NCBI GenBank assembly: GCA_022315425.1
Contig: JAIUPT010000035.1
Span: 434,001-498,000 of the forward strand
Source of the DNA: Pseudevernia furfuracea
Lineage: Eukaryota > Ascomycota > Lecanoromycetes > Lecanorales > Parmeliaceae
Length of the DNA: 64,000 nt
Direction: 5' to 3'
In this document: piece by piece, positions 23,740 through 35,283 of the stretch
Layout: each line of letters begins with the position of its first letter
Numbering within the stretch: the first letter of the stretch is position 1
The notes under the pieces: model-generated
The model's database searches: none
What the model saw: the letters and a program-made list of their open reading frames with translations, nothing else
What the model was told of the DNA's origin: nothing
Made by a program: the position numbers and the translations under genes

Positions 23740-24324
23740 ATTTAATGATGCTTTTAGCTGTCTCCTGAGAACCTGGCCCCTGGAAGAGTCGAGACTGGAC
23801 TATTGACTTGCCCGCTCACGTAATATTGTTGTACGAAACGCAGAGCGATTACCTTAGCTTACAGCACTCGTACCTAAGTAGGTACATCAAACATGTTGCG
23901 GACTTGCCAAGACACTAGCACTGGAGCGGCTTGGCACCGCCTGTACACTACCTACTTAAGGTATATACCTTACCACATAGCACCACATCCTTACTAGGTA
24001 CACATTGGATTACTATGTACCCTCTGACGCCACACTCAAGATCATTCCCTACATCAGGACCTCAACTCTGCAACCCCTTGGCCCAGTGCTACTGACTCGT
24101 CCTGCATCCTGACCCCCCTTGTCCGCAGTTGACTTATCAAGTATTGCACTTTGGGGTAAGTTGCAATTCCTGTCAAATGCCACTGCACTATGATACGCTG
24201 GGCACCGGAGTATATTCACCATCGTGTTCGTCTGGCAATCTATCGATGATCGTCTGGGATTGCAGAAGGGAAAAAGTCAACTGACGAAAAGAGGCTGTTG
24301 GGGAGTCAACCACATACGAAAAAT
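23740..24324. other. Intergenic with repeated CCTAAGTAGGTA/CTTAAGGTA palindromes
   Basis: Between about 23870 and 24005 the words gtacctaagtaggtac, ctacttaaggtatataccttacc and actaggtacac occur. These are short palindromic words of the same kind as in the gaps at 12249, 13511, 17676 and 43303. No gene is present. Confidence 0.5.
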
Positions 24325-25748
24325 TCACACCCTAACCTCCTTCCACTCAACCATCCCACCACCTCTCTTTACCTCAATATCAGCCAAAAGTTCCTCCCTC
24401 GCCCTCTTTTCCGAAATCCTATGCACCCTCGCCTGCCTCCTCGTCCACAACGCCCAAATTACAAGCGTTAAAAAAGTAAGCGGAACAGTAACAGCCCAAT
24501 AGATCCAAAAGCGTTTTGAAACAATCATGCCGTCACTAATCGCATTCCACTCGAATAAGGGCATGGCAAATAAAGCAGCGACAGATGTACCAGGGAGGAA
24601 AGCGACCGTCACGGCCGCTAGAGTTTTCATAGCCGTCGAATCCTCTTTGCTGGCGGCGGCGAGTGTACGCGAGTCTTCGGCTACTGCGATACCGACTTTG
24701 GTTTCTTTTTGGGCTATGAGGTTGAATAGCTGTGTCCGACATGGTCAGTAGGGCTCGTTAAGGGATGCCGTGTAAGCAGTTGTGGGATGAATGATGCGTT
24801 ACTTACCGCTCTAAGCTGAATCTCAACGCGTCGAGAGAGGTAGTCGATTTGGATGTTTTGCATCTTCAATCTTCTCTTCAGTGTCTCGACACTCTCATTC
24901 ACGTTCAGATTGACATTCTCCAAGTTAGGGTCATCTTTAACGCCATGCCGTTGCGTATGAATTGAGATCTCGCCGAGGAAGTCATCAAGGACTTTGAAAA
25001 TGCGTTCCAGCCCTGCCAAAGACACAGCACAACCACTCATTTTTTCAGACAACAACGCATAATCACCTTCAGCAATCCCGACAGAAGTATGTTTAAAACC
25101 ATGATACCTCGTCCGATTCTCCACAGCGGCAATACTCTTAGCCTCGCGATCCAGATCACGGTCCAGCAAATGCCCAAGCATAACACTAACAGCCAGTGCT
25201 AAAAATAAGGGATGCTGCGCCATTCCCTTCAGATGGCTCACAACATCTTGCATCACTTCAGAGATCCAATCATCAGCCCAACAAACACCCTCCGTCCTCC
25301 CACTCACAGCATCCTGCGTCCATACAACAGCAAAGAGGTCCGGCATACACAGCGAAAATACAAGCGTGTTGGAATTCCCTGTCTGACGCACCGGCATGAC
25401 AGCGAATGTCCCGGGGCTAGTAAAGCTATATCTATAAGCTTCCTTAATTCTAAGATATCCAAGAACGGCGTCAAGACTGGATTTTCGAATGTTCAGCTGC
25501 CAAGGCCGTACATCCTTGTGCAGTCGAACCCACACCAAGCGCAGCAACGTAGAAGCCTCAGTCTCATGCGGGGACCCTTTCGTCAACCAGGATGCAACGT
25601 CGCAGTCTGGTATATGCGTTCTTTGAAGCTCATTCGAGGGATGAAAAGACCGTATTTCGGAGACGTCGAGCCCTTCCGATTTTTCATTGAAGCAGAAGGA
25701 CGGATAAACAGAAGCGCGATCAAGCACGAACGCACAGAGGCTCTCCAT
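24325..25748 (-). CDS. CorA-like membrane protein (Mg2+ transporter superfamily)
   Basis: Model: exon 1 25748-24807, intron, exon 2 24729-24325, phase 0, giving 448 residues. The N-terminal ~300 residues are soluble and end in a long helical region with heptad-like spacing (VNESVETLKRRLKMQNIQIDYL), as in the CorA stalk. Exon 2 encodes a helix (KEDSTAMKTLAAVTVAFLPGTSVAALFAMPLF) and a second hydrophobic helix (FWIYWAVTVPLTFLTLVIWALW), then a short basic tail. That is the CorA/ZntB two-helix arrangement. The canonical GMN motif between the helices is not visible, so ion transport is uncertain. Many fungal paralogues of this kind are uncharacterised. Confidence 0.8.
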
Positions 25749-26746
25749 TGCTGAGATTCAAGGGCTGATTCGAATTCAGGGGATCAGAGTAGGAAACGTT
25801 CTATATGTAACGGGCAATTGAGAGAGTCATTTGGAGATAGGGATCGCTTTGTTTTAGTATTCGCAGAAGCCTTTTCGAGCGGTCATTTGGCACTGTCTCC
25901 ATTTGGCCTTGTCAATGGGGGCAGCCAATGAACAAAGGCGCGACAAGAGCTCAGCCTCCTCGGGCTAGGCATCGTCGTGGGTAGCTCTGGCTTCTGGCCT
26001 AATGTATATATTTTAGTTGCATAGCATTAGCTATGTCTACCATCCTATCTCACGGGGAAAGGCAACCCGTCTGCAGCTAGAGCTAGAAAGGTGACAGCAG
26101 GGCTGTGGTGGCTGTGCTACCTCATCGCAGAACAGTGATAGCAGATTCCGCATCCTGGAGAGTGGAGATGTCCTGCAAATCTACCTACAGGCGAAACCGT
26201 GCCTTGCTACTCGCAACATTTCTGATGCTAACATGCAAGGCTACACATTTCATCAAATGAAGGACTGACCTGGAGGCAGATTCCTGTCTTGCGTTGATCG
26301 ACGGCGGGCACTAACCTTAGAGTAGCGGAGAAGCGGCATCAACGCCAAGCCCAAATGCATTTGGCGGCGGCCGGCGACCCCATCGGGCCCTGATTTCCAA
26401 TGCACCGCTCTTCAATCAATCCGCTCCCTTACCCTCCATAGCTTTCCATCCTGACCTCAGTTCAACCCACCAAGTTGCCTGCTTCCTCCAAGTTCTGCAA
26501 AACTTCAGCTTTCTGCAGCCATCAATCAAGTCGGCCCCCAAACCGCATAAGACCGCGCCACGCTCCTGTACACTATACTTCAGCTTCGCAACCAGAATTG
26601 TCAAGTTGCGAGGTGGTCACTGGTAACTTCATCAATCGGCTAGAGCCCCCCACCTCATCTTCCGTGAAACTGGCGCATCCTCCAAACTGGCGAGCGCGGC
26701 GGCAGCCGGCTTCCTGGGCCGGTCCTCAGCAGGAAACAACAGCTCT
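25749..26746. other. Intergenic between divergent genes
   Basis: Upstream region for the CorA-like gene (minus) and AP-2 alpha (plus). From about 26400 the plus strand is C/T-rich, suiting the AP-2 leader. No additional gene, repeat or RNA was recognised. Confidence 0.5.
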
Positions 26747-29738
26747 ATGCGAGGGCTTGTGCAGTTCATAGCAGACCTCAGAAACGCAAGAGCAAGAGAA
26801 TTGGAAGAGAAGAGGATCAATAAAGAGCTAGCAAACATCCGGCAAAAGTTCAAGGATGGAAATCTGAACGGGTACCACAAGAAGAAATACGTGTGCAAAC
26901 TGCTATACATCTACATACTAGGATGGAATGTCGACTTCGGACACCTTGAGGCTGTCAATTTGATCAGTGCGAACAAGTACAGTGAGAAGCAGATTGGATA
27001 TTTGGCCGTTACGCTGTTTCTGCATGAACAGCATGAGCTGCTTCATCTGGTAGTCAACAGTATAAGGAAGGATTTGCTGGGGCATAATGAGCTGTTCAAT
27101 TGTTTGGCGCTGCATGCCATTGCAAATGTCGGCGGAAGGGAGATGGGCGAGGCTTTGAGTGGGGACGTACATATGTTGCTGATATCGCCGTACGTATGGG
27201 ATGGGAGAAGAAGGGGGCAACGGCTGACGGAAGCAGGACATCGAAATCCTTCGTCAAGAAAAAAGCGGCTCTTACATTACTGAGGTTGTACCGGAAATAC
27301 CCAGGCATCGTGCAGCAAGAATGGGCTGAGAGGATTATCTCGCTGATGGATGACCCGGATATGGGGGTGTGTCTCTCGGTCACCTCGCTAGTTATGGCAT
27401 TGGCTCAGGACCAGCCGGATCAATACAAAGGTGGATACGTTAAGGCAGCACAACGCCTGAAAAAGATCGTGGTGGACAATGACATTGCGCCGGACTACCT
27501 ATACTACAAAGTGCCTTGCCCGTGGATTCAAGTGAAGCTGCTGCGATTGATGCAGTATTATCCGCCCTCAGGTTCGCACTTTTGAACTCTTCGAGCATTG
27601 ATCTTCCTTGCTAACACTAATTAGAGGATACTTACGTCCGAGGGTTGATACGAGAGTCGCTACAACAGATCCTACACGAAGCAATGCTCATGCCGAAAAA
27701 TGTGCAGCAAAACAATGCGCAAAATGCGGTTCTTTTCGAGGCCATCAACCTAGTCATACATCTAGACACGGAACACAATCTGATGGTGCAGATATCATCA
27801 AGGCTAGGGAAGTTTATACAATCACGCGAAACCAACGTCAGGTACCTGGGACTTGATGCGATGACTCACTTTGCCGCTCGAGCTGAGACACTGGATCCAA
27901 TCAAAAGGCATCAGAACATCATTATTGGGTCACTACGAGACAGAGACATTAGTGTCAGGCGGAAAGGTCTAGATCTGCTTTACAGCATGTGCGATCCTTC
28001 GAATTCTGAACCCATAGTCAGCGAGCTGCTGAAGTATCTGCAAAGCGCAGACTTTGCCATTCGAGAAGAGATGGTACTCAAGATTGCGATTCTGACCGAG
28101 AAGTATGCCACAAACATCCAGTGGTATGTGGACATTTCGTTGCGGCTGATTGCAATGGCTGGTGATCATGTCAGCGACGAGGTATGGCAGCGTGTGATCC
28201 AAATCGTCACCAATAACGAAGAGCTTCAAGTCTATGCGGCTCAAAATATTCTCAACTACGTGAAGGCGGAGCAATGTCACGAAACCTTAGTCAAGATTGG
28301 AGGTTATCTGTTGGGCGAATTCGGCCACCTGATCGCAGATACGAAAGGCTGCAGTCCTATCGAACAATTCTTAGCTCTCCAGACGAAGATGCAGGGTTGC
28401 TCCTCAAGCACAAGAGCCATCCTCCTCTCTTCCTTCATTAAATTTGTCAACCTTTTCCCCGAAATCAAAACGCAACTACTAGTCGTCTTCAGGGCTTACA
28501 GCCATACACTAGACTCAGAGCTACAGCAAAGAGCTTGCGAGTACCTCACTCTCGCAACACTTCCCACAGACGATCTTCTACGAACGGTATGCGACGAAAT
28601 GCCGCCTTTCCCAGAACGTACCTCAGCGCTCCTCTCACGACTTCATGGCAAGCACGCTGGCACAAGCGACAAGCGGACATGGATAGTAGGTGGCAAAGAC
28701 GCAAATGCCGACTCCAAAGAAATTCTCCTCACTCAATCCACCGGCCTCAAACGCTCCTTCACGCCCACAGCGAATGGCGCTCTCGCTAATGGTACTTCAA
28801 ATCCCACCACGAACGGCACGAACGGCAACACTACCAACGGTAATACCCACGGCCTCGAAGACCTTGACATGCCCTCGATACCCACCCAGCCTCCTCCGAA
28901 TCTCGCTTCAGCCGCCCACCTCTCTCCCGGGTGGGAAGCGGGCTACCGCCGCCTTCTCTTCACCGCTGAATCTATTCTCTATGAAGATGCTCAATTCCAG
29001 CTCGGGCTCCGCTCCGAATATCGAGGCGCTATGGGCTGTCTCATTCTCTACTTTACAAATCGCTCTCCTTCCGCAATTGGCTCATTTACAACTACCCTAG
29101 ACAATCCTAACCCAGCAGATCAATTACGTGTCGATACCAAAAGTGCACCAGACAATTCGATACAGCCGGAGGGGCAAGCACAACAGACAGTCATGTTCGA
29201 AGCTAAGGGCGTTTTCTCCCTACCTCCAACAATACGCATATCTTATCTCGCCGGCGCCTTACAAGCTATCACTCTGCAGTTGCCAGTCGTGATGCATAAG
29301 TTCATGGACGCAGCCGACTTATCCGCCGAGGACTTCTTCAAAAGATGGCGGCAAATAGGTGGTGCGCCGCGCGAAGCTCAACGCGTCTTCGGTTTGAAGG
29401 ACGGCGGTGGGCGAGGCAAGGCGATGGGTGACGCAGAATGGACAAGAAGAACGGCGGAGGCGTTTGGGTGGGGTGTTCTGAAAGGAGTGGATCCAAATGA
29501 GAGAAATGTTGTCGGCGCGAGTGTTTTGCATACCGGAGTGGGAAAACTGGGGTGTCTGCTGAGACTGGAACCGAATTGGGATACTCAAGTAAGTGACATT
29601 GTTCTCTCAAAGATCAACGATTGATGCTAATGGTAATAGCTTTACCGCATCACGATACGAGCGACTGATGAGAGCGTTCCGCCTGTGCTAATCAAGTTCA
29701 TGGAGGAGACATATTCGATGGGAGTGGAAAGGGAGTGA
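26747..29738 (+). CDS. AP-2 complex alpha subunit (alpha-adaptin)
   Basis: Model: exons 26747-27189, 27237-27571, 27625-29588 and 29640-29738; every junction keeps frame, giving 946 residues, the usual fungal size. Alpha-adaptin is a large subunit of the AP-2 clathrin adaptor and acts in endocytosis at the plasma membrane. The N-terminus MRGLVQFIADLRNARARELE and the stretch NKYSEKQIGYLAVTLFLHEQ are hallmarks. The Armadillo-like trunk spans about residues 1-600. A low-complexity linker with repeated NGT/NGN follows near 625-660, and the C-terminal appendage ends in ITIRATDESVPPVLIKFMEE. Two or three extra N-terminal residues on a tiny upstream exon cannot be excluded. Confidence 0.96.
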
Positions 29739-30990
29739 TAGGAGCATCATGTCACTCCCGACTAGGTGAATCGACGTATTGAACAAAAAACCTGATGCAT
29801 GGACATTGTACATTAGGGTAAGGAAGCATGGGCATATACTGTTATTCGAGTAGCATTCACATCGTGTTTAGGGCATGTACATAGTGAACAGCATGGTTCA
29901 AAGTAGGCTTCACATGTCAAAGCCACCATTCCTTCAATTCCGCCACAGGATATGATACTAGCGTCTCCGCGTCTTCACAAGAATGACACTGCTATGAAGT
30001 CGGTTAGTCACTCCAACACGAGTCTGTACAACACACGTCTTCCGCATCCATTCAAACCAATCATTTCAGTCATATGCGCACCGCCATTCATATTCCAGGT
30101 CTGTGAATCAATCTTTAGGCACTAGAGAGGGTAATTAAACCCCCTACATTTCCAACCTTCCGTCCTTTCTCTTACATATACCATCTCCCCATCGAAATGG
30201 TCTTCTACACTACTGCTTTTTTATATTTCTTCTCTATTTTTCTTTGACTTATATCAACAATTTCTTACCTGATCATCTCCACACCTATATATCATATACG
30301 TCACCCATCTACAGAGAAGTTCTTGACACCTTTCGAGTCTTGCGAGGTATCTGCACGAGAACTCCAGGATGTGGGGGACCTTGGGCACTTCACTCCGTGT
30401 ATTGTGAGAGGCACGCAAGTAAGTTGTTAATGCTCGTTGAGAGGAGAGATACTTGTTTCTTCCTACATGGTAGTGGTCACCCCCTTTTCGGCACAAGAAG
30501 GCACAGAATGCGTCCTTGAGATTGTGGCTTGGCACAGTGTTAAAGAGAGGAACAACATATCAGCAACGGAGTTGAACGAAAAGTTTAAACGCTTACCGCT
30601 CAGCATTACACAGATCGTTGCGGTCATGCCCTTGGGACTCCAGTACGCTGACGGTCGATGTTCATCCTGGTACAGTATATAAAAATTTTAGCTTTGATGC
30701 GTTACACGCTAACATAAACAGCCTTCAACGCTCGCAAGGTTCATCTGTTATCTTGCTCTAAGCACTGGATTTGGCAGTCTTTCGACTGGACCCAGATGAG
30801 AAAGATTGGGATCACTATGTCAAGTTCTCCTAATTTCTACCTATCAGGAATTTCCAAAAGTGTCAAGTGTGGAGTGTAGGGTATGCCACCATATGCGATT
30901 CTCGACAGCGAAACGCCTTCTACTCCTCATGGAGAGGGTTTACAAAACCTATTTCGGGAGAAAACAAGAGTGCACACTTGATCAAAGCTA
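29739..30990. other. Accessory region, possible degenerate ORFs
   Basis: A plus-strand frame from 30244 holds LRGICTRTPGCGGPWALHSVYCERHA followed by a good donor (gtaagt at about 30420), and a later frame has VLEIVAWHSVKERNNISATELNEKF. I could not join these into one gene: the next exon candidate (AFNARKVHLLSCSKHW) is out of phase. This could be a real multi-exon gene I failed to splice, or a relic. Confidence 0.3.
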
Positions 30991-31797
30991 TTGAAGGGCA
31001 AAGTGATAGTAAGATCGGAGGAGATGGCTGAGATGCTACAGGGGCAGACCGCTTTCTACCTGAAAACCCAGAGAACCAAAAATGCGCTTCACCAATGCTA
31101 CAGCTGGTTCCAAGTCCGAGGACGCACCATGGCAAATCCGTTGACCAAGTCATTCAAGCATGTGAAGTCGGTTTTGGCAGGCACCGCAAGATTGGTCGTC
31201 CGTCGGGAGCTAATGCCATATGGTGTAGGGGTGAGCAACCTCACTGCCGCAACAAGGGCCAAGCGTGTAAAATTGAGGCTGATGGCAGGCTACACCAGAG
31301 ACATACTGAAAAAGAGTCCTAAGAAAGCCAAGCTGAAAGGCCAAGCCAAGGGGTCTTCATCTTCAGCAGTTCATCAAGTCAAGGGGTCTGACCCAGCCAA
31401 GGAGCATTCTACGAACACTATCACGAAAAACCACATGAATGCAAGGCTTCCAGAAGTGTTTCTCCGAGCCGCAGACTTGCATAATTGTCACTGTGCGAAG
31501 TGCGATCCAGATTATCACGAGGCCTTACAGTCAAGTGCGAAGGAATCGGCCGTGGAAGCCTATAATGCCTCCATCACCCAAGAGGTTACTCGCGAGACGA
31601 AATTGGACTTGTATCGCAAGAATTACAAAACGCTAAACAAAGACGCTTACGCCGAGGTTCGTCGGGATGTGAGACAATCGATCCTTAGAGAGGAAATTCA
31701 GGCCTTGAAGGGTAGCATATCAAAAAGGCTTACAAGCTTAATATCACAGACGACGACGACGATACGTCAGATCGATTATGAAGCCAAGAGGATGTGA
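30991..31797 (+). CDS. Uncharacterised protein, Lys-rich
   Basis: An open frame of 268 codons. I do not recognise it. It is basic, with a Lys-rich middle (KKSPKKAKLKGQAKG), a Cys-His pattern (NCHCAKCDPDYHEAL, residues ~164-178) that could bind a metal, and a C-terminal helical part with predicted coiled-coil character (LREEIQALKGSISKRLTSLI). A second frame overlaps its stop (31794-32054; YLGYEDLGLFRAYLCSHLF) and a third follows to 32380. These might be exons of one gene or a frameshifted remnant. No mobile-element protein is recognisable. Confidence 0.4.
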   Translation: MKGKVIVRSEEMAEMLQGQTAFYLKTQRTKNALHQCYSWFQVRGRTMANPLTKSFKHVKSVLAGTARLVVRRELMPYGVGVSNLTAATRAKRVKLRLMAGYTRDILKKSPKKAKLKGQAKGSSSSAVHQVKGSDPAKEHSTNTITKNHMNARLPEVFLRAADLHNCHCAKCDPDYHEALQSSAKESAVEAYNASITQEVTRETKLDLYRKNYKTLNKDAYAEVRRDVRQSILREEIQALKGSISKRLTSLISQTTTTIRQIDYEAKRM

Positions 31798-32499
31798 GGG
31801 GCATAAACGTCAGCCACAATGAGCAAAAAGCGGCCCTGTACCTCGGCTATGAAGACTTGGGCCTTTTTAGGGCCTATCTGTGCAGTCATCTGTTCCTTGA
31901 TTACTTTCTCGAGTGGACTGTAGCGGGGGGTCAAGGAATGGCTCCTCGCAGTGCGAAAATATTGGAGAAACAACTGAAAGAGGAGTGGAAGGCTGCGTCG
32001 CTGTGGAGCGGGAAAATCGCCGAGTTCAACGGGAGTCTCAGAAATGCTCGTTGAGGGGAAATCTCGCTGTGAAGCTCAAGTCTCACAATCGAGAACTGCA
32101 GAAGCTTCGTCGTAGAACCCGTCCTAAGCACCAAAAGCAGATGAAGGTGAAGAAATATCAGTTGCTGTGGGTTTTCAACCAAGCTGTGTCACACGCTGTC
32201 GATGTGGAGCGGTCATTGCTTCAGATACAGTTCCGGACCCAGTTCCAGACAGAGCTATCCAACTACAAGGCCCATTCGAATCAGGGCATGCGGATTTTCA
32301 CACCCAATCAAAAGCTCAGAACGATGCAGGTCCAATTGACCAAGTCCCTCTGCCGAAAAAAGATCGAAAAGAGAGATTGATTTATCGAAGTTGACGTTTC
32401 TGAGTCCTCATTATATAACGAGAACTCTAATGATAGAGCGCAAAACAAGATAATTTCCGCTTTCACCTCAGAGAAAGATGACCTCGCTCAGTTGTCCAA

Positions 32500-32545
32500 G
32501 CAAAAAACAAAAACAAAAACATAAATATAAATGTAAACATAAAAT
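32500..32545 (+). repeat. A-rich simple repeat (caaaaa/cataaa type)
   Basis: The run gcaaaaaacaaaaacaaaaacataaatataaatgtaaacataaa stands just after the orphan frames at 31.0-32.4 kb. Such A-rich runs can mark the 3' end of a retroposed copy, but no reverse transcriptase or target-site duplication was found. Confidence 0.7.
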
Positions 32546-32576
32546 GCGTTAACCTTGCTCGAACCCAGTGAGTGAC

Positions 32577-32690
32577 CCTAGAATAGGAGCCGCTTTGGTG
32601 TTACCCTCCGCCAGTCCTCCTTACCGGAACTAATCTGAGAAAGCGAGCCGCCTCGGTTTTACCCTTAGCCAGTTCTCGGGTTTCCCAATA
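32577..32690 (+). repeat. Two-unit repeat, left copy of an imperfect inverted pair
   Basis: Two direct units of about 57 bp: gagccgctttggtgttaccc and gagccgcctcggttttaccc, each continuing to a ccagtcctc/ccagttctc end. The reverse complement resembles the pair at 34258-34372. Confidence 0.65.
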
Positions 32691-32959
32691 TTGTGTGTTC
32701 GCTTAAAAGTTGGAAATCTTTTCCAAACCATGTATTATACATAGCCTGTTGATTACGACCGCGCTGGAATGGGCCTTCCCAACAGTACAACAATGCAGAG
32801 TTACAGCTACGATGGACTTCTTTTTTTTTATGATTAGCTGAATTGACGGAGGCTGGCTGCTGTCCAACATGGATAACTAACACTTAGTCAGAAATCCAAG
32901 GATAGAACAAGACAGCCTAGATTAGGCACAGCCCATCATCTTAGTGACATCCTCGGTCA

Positions 32960-33570
32960 TCAATATTCCATTTCCACATTATCTATGCATGGGTTGAAAG
33001 TGCTACAATGGCAAATTTTGGTCATATACTGAGCCAGCTGATGATAGATTTTTTGGGGTAGAAGTCTCAGTTGGCGAAACGGGTAACCGTTAATGGTCCG
33101 TTCAACTGCTCACTCGCTTCGAGAGCCATGAAAGTTACCACGACGGTAATTGCAGGTGACAAAATTCCCTGATTAGCCAATCAGTGCAGCCTCTGTACAT
33201 TGTCAACAAATACAACTCAAGTACTATCTGTGTACTCTAGACAAATGAGCTTTGGAATGACGTAAAGGCAGCGTTTCCTCACATTTACGCGGCTTCCTGT
33301 TTTCGTGATGGCGCAGAGCGCGGCAAGTAAATTCCCATTGCGAGTCACAGACTCACAGCACAACTTGAACATCACATTTCATAAGCTTTCCACGACTTTA
33401 GCCGCATTTCCTATCTGCCTGCATCTCCTCGACTCAACTTCCACCGATCTGAAGCTCCATTAGTAACATGTCCGACCCCAAGATGGTCTTGGTCAAGTTG
33501 GGGAGAGGGCAATCCGAGCTGGGCTTCACCATGCACAGATTCACGACTTAATTTTTTCAAGGGCATGCGA
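32960..33570 (+). repeat. Left copy of a diverged segmental duplication (dead copy of the 5' part of the 35284 gene)
   Basis: Matching landmarks with 34790-35330, in the same order and orientation: gctacaatggcaaattttgg...gagccagct against gccgcaatggcagtattttt...gagccagct; gcgcggcaag against acgcggcaag; and a short CDS start, MSDPK against MSEPE, 33469 versus 35284. The left copy's frame ends after about 27 codons (TAA near 33550), so it cannot code for the full protein. Confidence 0.6.
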
Positions 33571-34257
33571 AAGCCTTGAATCTGTACAAGTAAGATCTGT
33601 ACTCGTGATGAATCTTAGATCTGGAATATAGGGCGACGTAGTTCTTGTCCATACTGGCCAGGCTCTCGTTCTGTTCATTAGCCTAGACATAGCTTGACAC
33701 TCTAGAGGAGACCAAACTGGAGAACATTGAACTGTGTTGTTCTATACTTGAGTGCACGGTAGTTTTCGTGGCCGAGGAGCTCGATTTCGACGGCGTCGGG
33801 CTCGTCTGGATTGAGTAGAGGAGTATATCTAGCAATTATTTTAGGCCTCCTACATAATGACGACTGAAAGGTCAGAGATCTTGAACAAATATAGTGGAGC
33901 GCAATGAACCCGTAGGCAAGTTGCGATCTTGGCTGGAATCAGAGAGCGTGAATCGCAGGTGTTGTGATTTTTGAGGAGCTTGGCGTATTGGAAAGGGTGG
34001 GTGCACTTCAGACTTAGCCGGTCAGATTTTCATGATCTCATTCTCACAAGACGAACGAAAGTAAAAACTGGCAGCGAATCCCAAGTTAGTTGTTGGCCGA
34101 AGCTGAAATAATCGGGTCTTGACAGGCGCGGGTTTTACTATGCGTCATTGTTGCGATAAAATTGCTATATTAATTACTATAGAACCTTTTTTCCATCGAT
34201 GGAGCTATAGCTCAAGTGGAAACGCTTGGGTAATTGGCGAAGTTGAAGAATACAAGG
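33571..34257. other. Non-coding accessory sequence, tRNA A-box-like word
   Basis: No gene. At 34201-34224 the words ggagctatagctcaagtggaaacgc resemble the 5' end and D-arm of a tRNA (A-box tagctcaagtgg), with a weak B-box-like ggttacgagagacc about 45 bp on. A full cloverleaf cannot be drawn because the acceptor strand does not close. Confidence 0.35.
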
Positions 34258-34372
34258 TTACGAGAGACCGAAGTTAGCCGAGGGTAACACCGAAGCTTCC
34301 TCCCTCCCTGATCAGTTCGGGCAGACCGAAGTAGCCGAAGTTTACACTGAAGTTTCTCCCTGCCTCGATTTT
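34258..34372 (-). repeat. Two-unit repeat, right copy of an imperfect inverted pair
   Basis: Two direct units of about 57 bp beginning gagaccgaagttagccgagg and cagaccgaagtagccgaagt. In reverse complement they match the units at 32577-32690 over stretches such as gagggtaacacc.aagc, with roughly two thirds identity by eye. Confidence 0.65.
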
Positions 34373-35283
34373 TTTTTGTATATTTTCTTCATGTTGAAGT
34401 GTCTGTCCTTCTCGTTCTGCAAACATGATCTTGCCGAGAGAGGGGGCTACGGTTGCACATAGTAACTTTGTGGGACCTGGTAGTTTTCCGCTTCCCCTTC
34501 AGCAGGGCTGAGAATTGCCCAGCTTCTCGTCCGCGAACATTTCCTCTACTCATGACTTGTAATCCATCGTCATGCATTAACACAGTCTGACGAGCGAAAC
34601 TCACTGACCCCGATAAGTCAAAGCTTACGGAGCTTGTCAATATAAGAGAGAGAAGTCTAGAACCTACGTCGAAGATATTTACATACAACTAGCTTGGACT
34701 AAGAGCCTGGAACAAACGATTGAAGCAACAGCTTCATCCCATCTCGATAGTGTACTCAGTATACAATGCCTCGTTCGTAATATGACCTTTACTCTTGAGT
34801 TAAAGGTGCCGCAATGGCAGTATTTTTGCATATAATGAGCCAGCTAAAGCCAATACAACGAATCGGCCCCTGATTGCATACCCAGCAACTACTAATGATC
34901 CCTCAATCGCTGCCTCTTGTCGCTAGCTGTACGAGCTGGTGTGCTGGCATCTGGCAAGGGTTGATTTCCTGAATCATCCAACTTCTGCAGCCTGTATCTC
35001 TTCGTGGAGAACGACATGCTTGCGCCGACGTTGTCGATAATAGCAATCACTGTCTTTTCAACCCATCTAGATAGGTATTGGAATGATGTCATGGCGCTGT
35101 GTTCTGATTATGCGGCTTCGCGTTTTTGTAAGGACGTGAAACGCGGCAAGCAACTTTTTGTTGCGAATCACAACACAACTTCAACGCCACGATTCACAAA
35201 ATTTTCAAGACTCTGATAGCAACGTTCAACCTCTCTACACACTTTCGAGTCCATTCTAACAGATCTCAAAGTCCATTATCAAC
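34373..35283. other. Upstream region of the orphan gene; right copy of the segmental duplication
   Basis: From about 34790 this is the right-hand copy of the duplicated segment and serves as the promoter and leader of the gene at 35284. The last 200 bp (caacacaacttcaacgccacg) parallel 33350-33460 (cagcacaacttgaacatcaca). No separate gene. Confidence 0.5.

Noticed and set aside
22900..25748. Secondary-metabolite cluster (methyltransferase beside CorA-like gene)
   Set aside because: No synthase, oxidase or transporter of such a cluster is present.
30991..32545. Non-LTR retrotransposon (orphan ORFs plus A-rich run)
   Set aside because: No reverse transcriptase or endonuclease motif and no target-site duplication could be seen.
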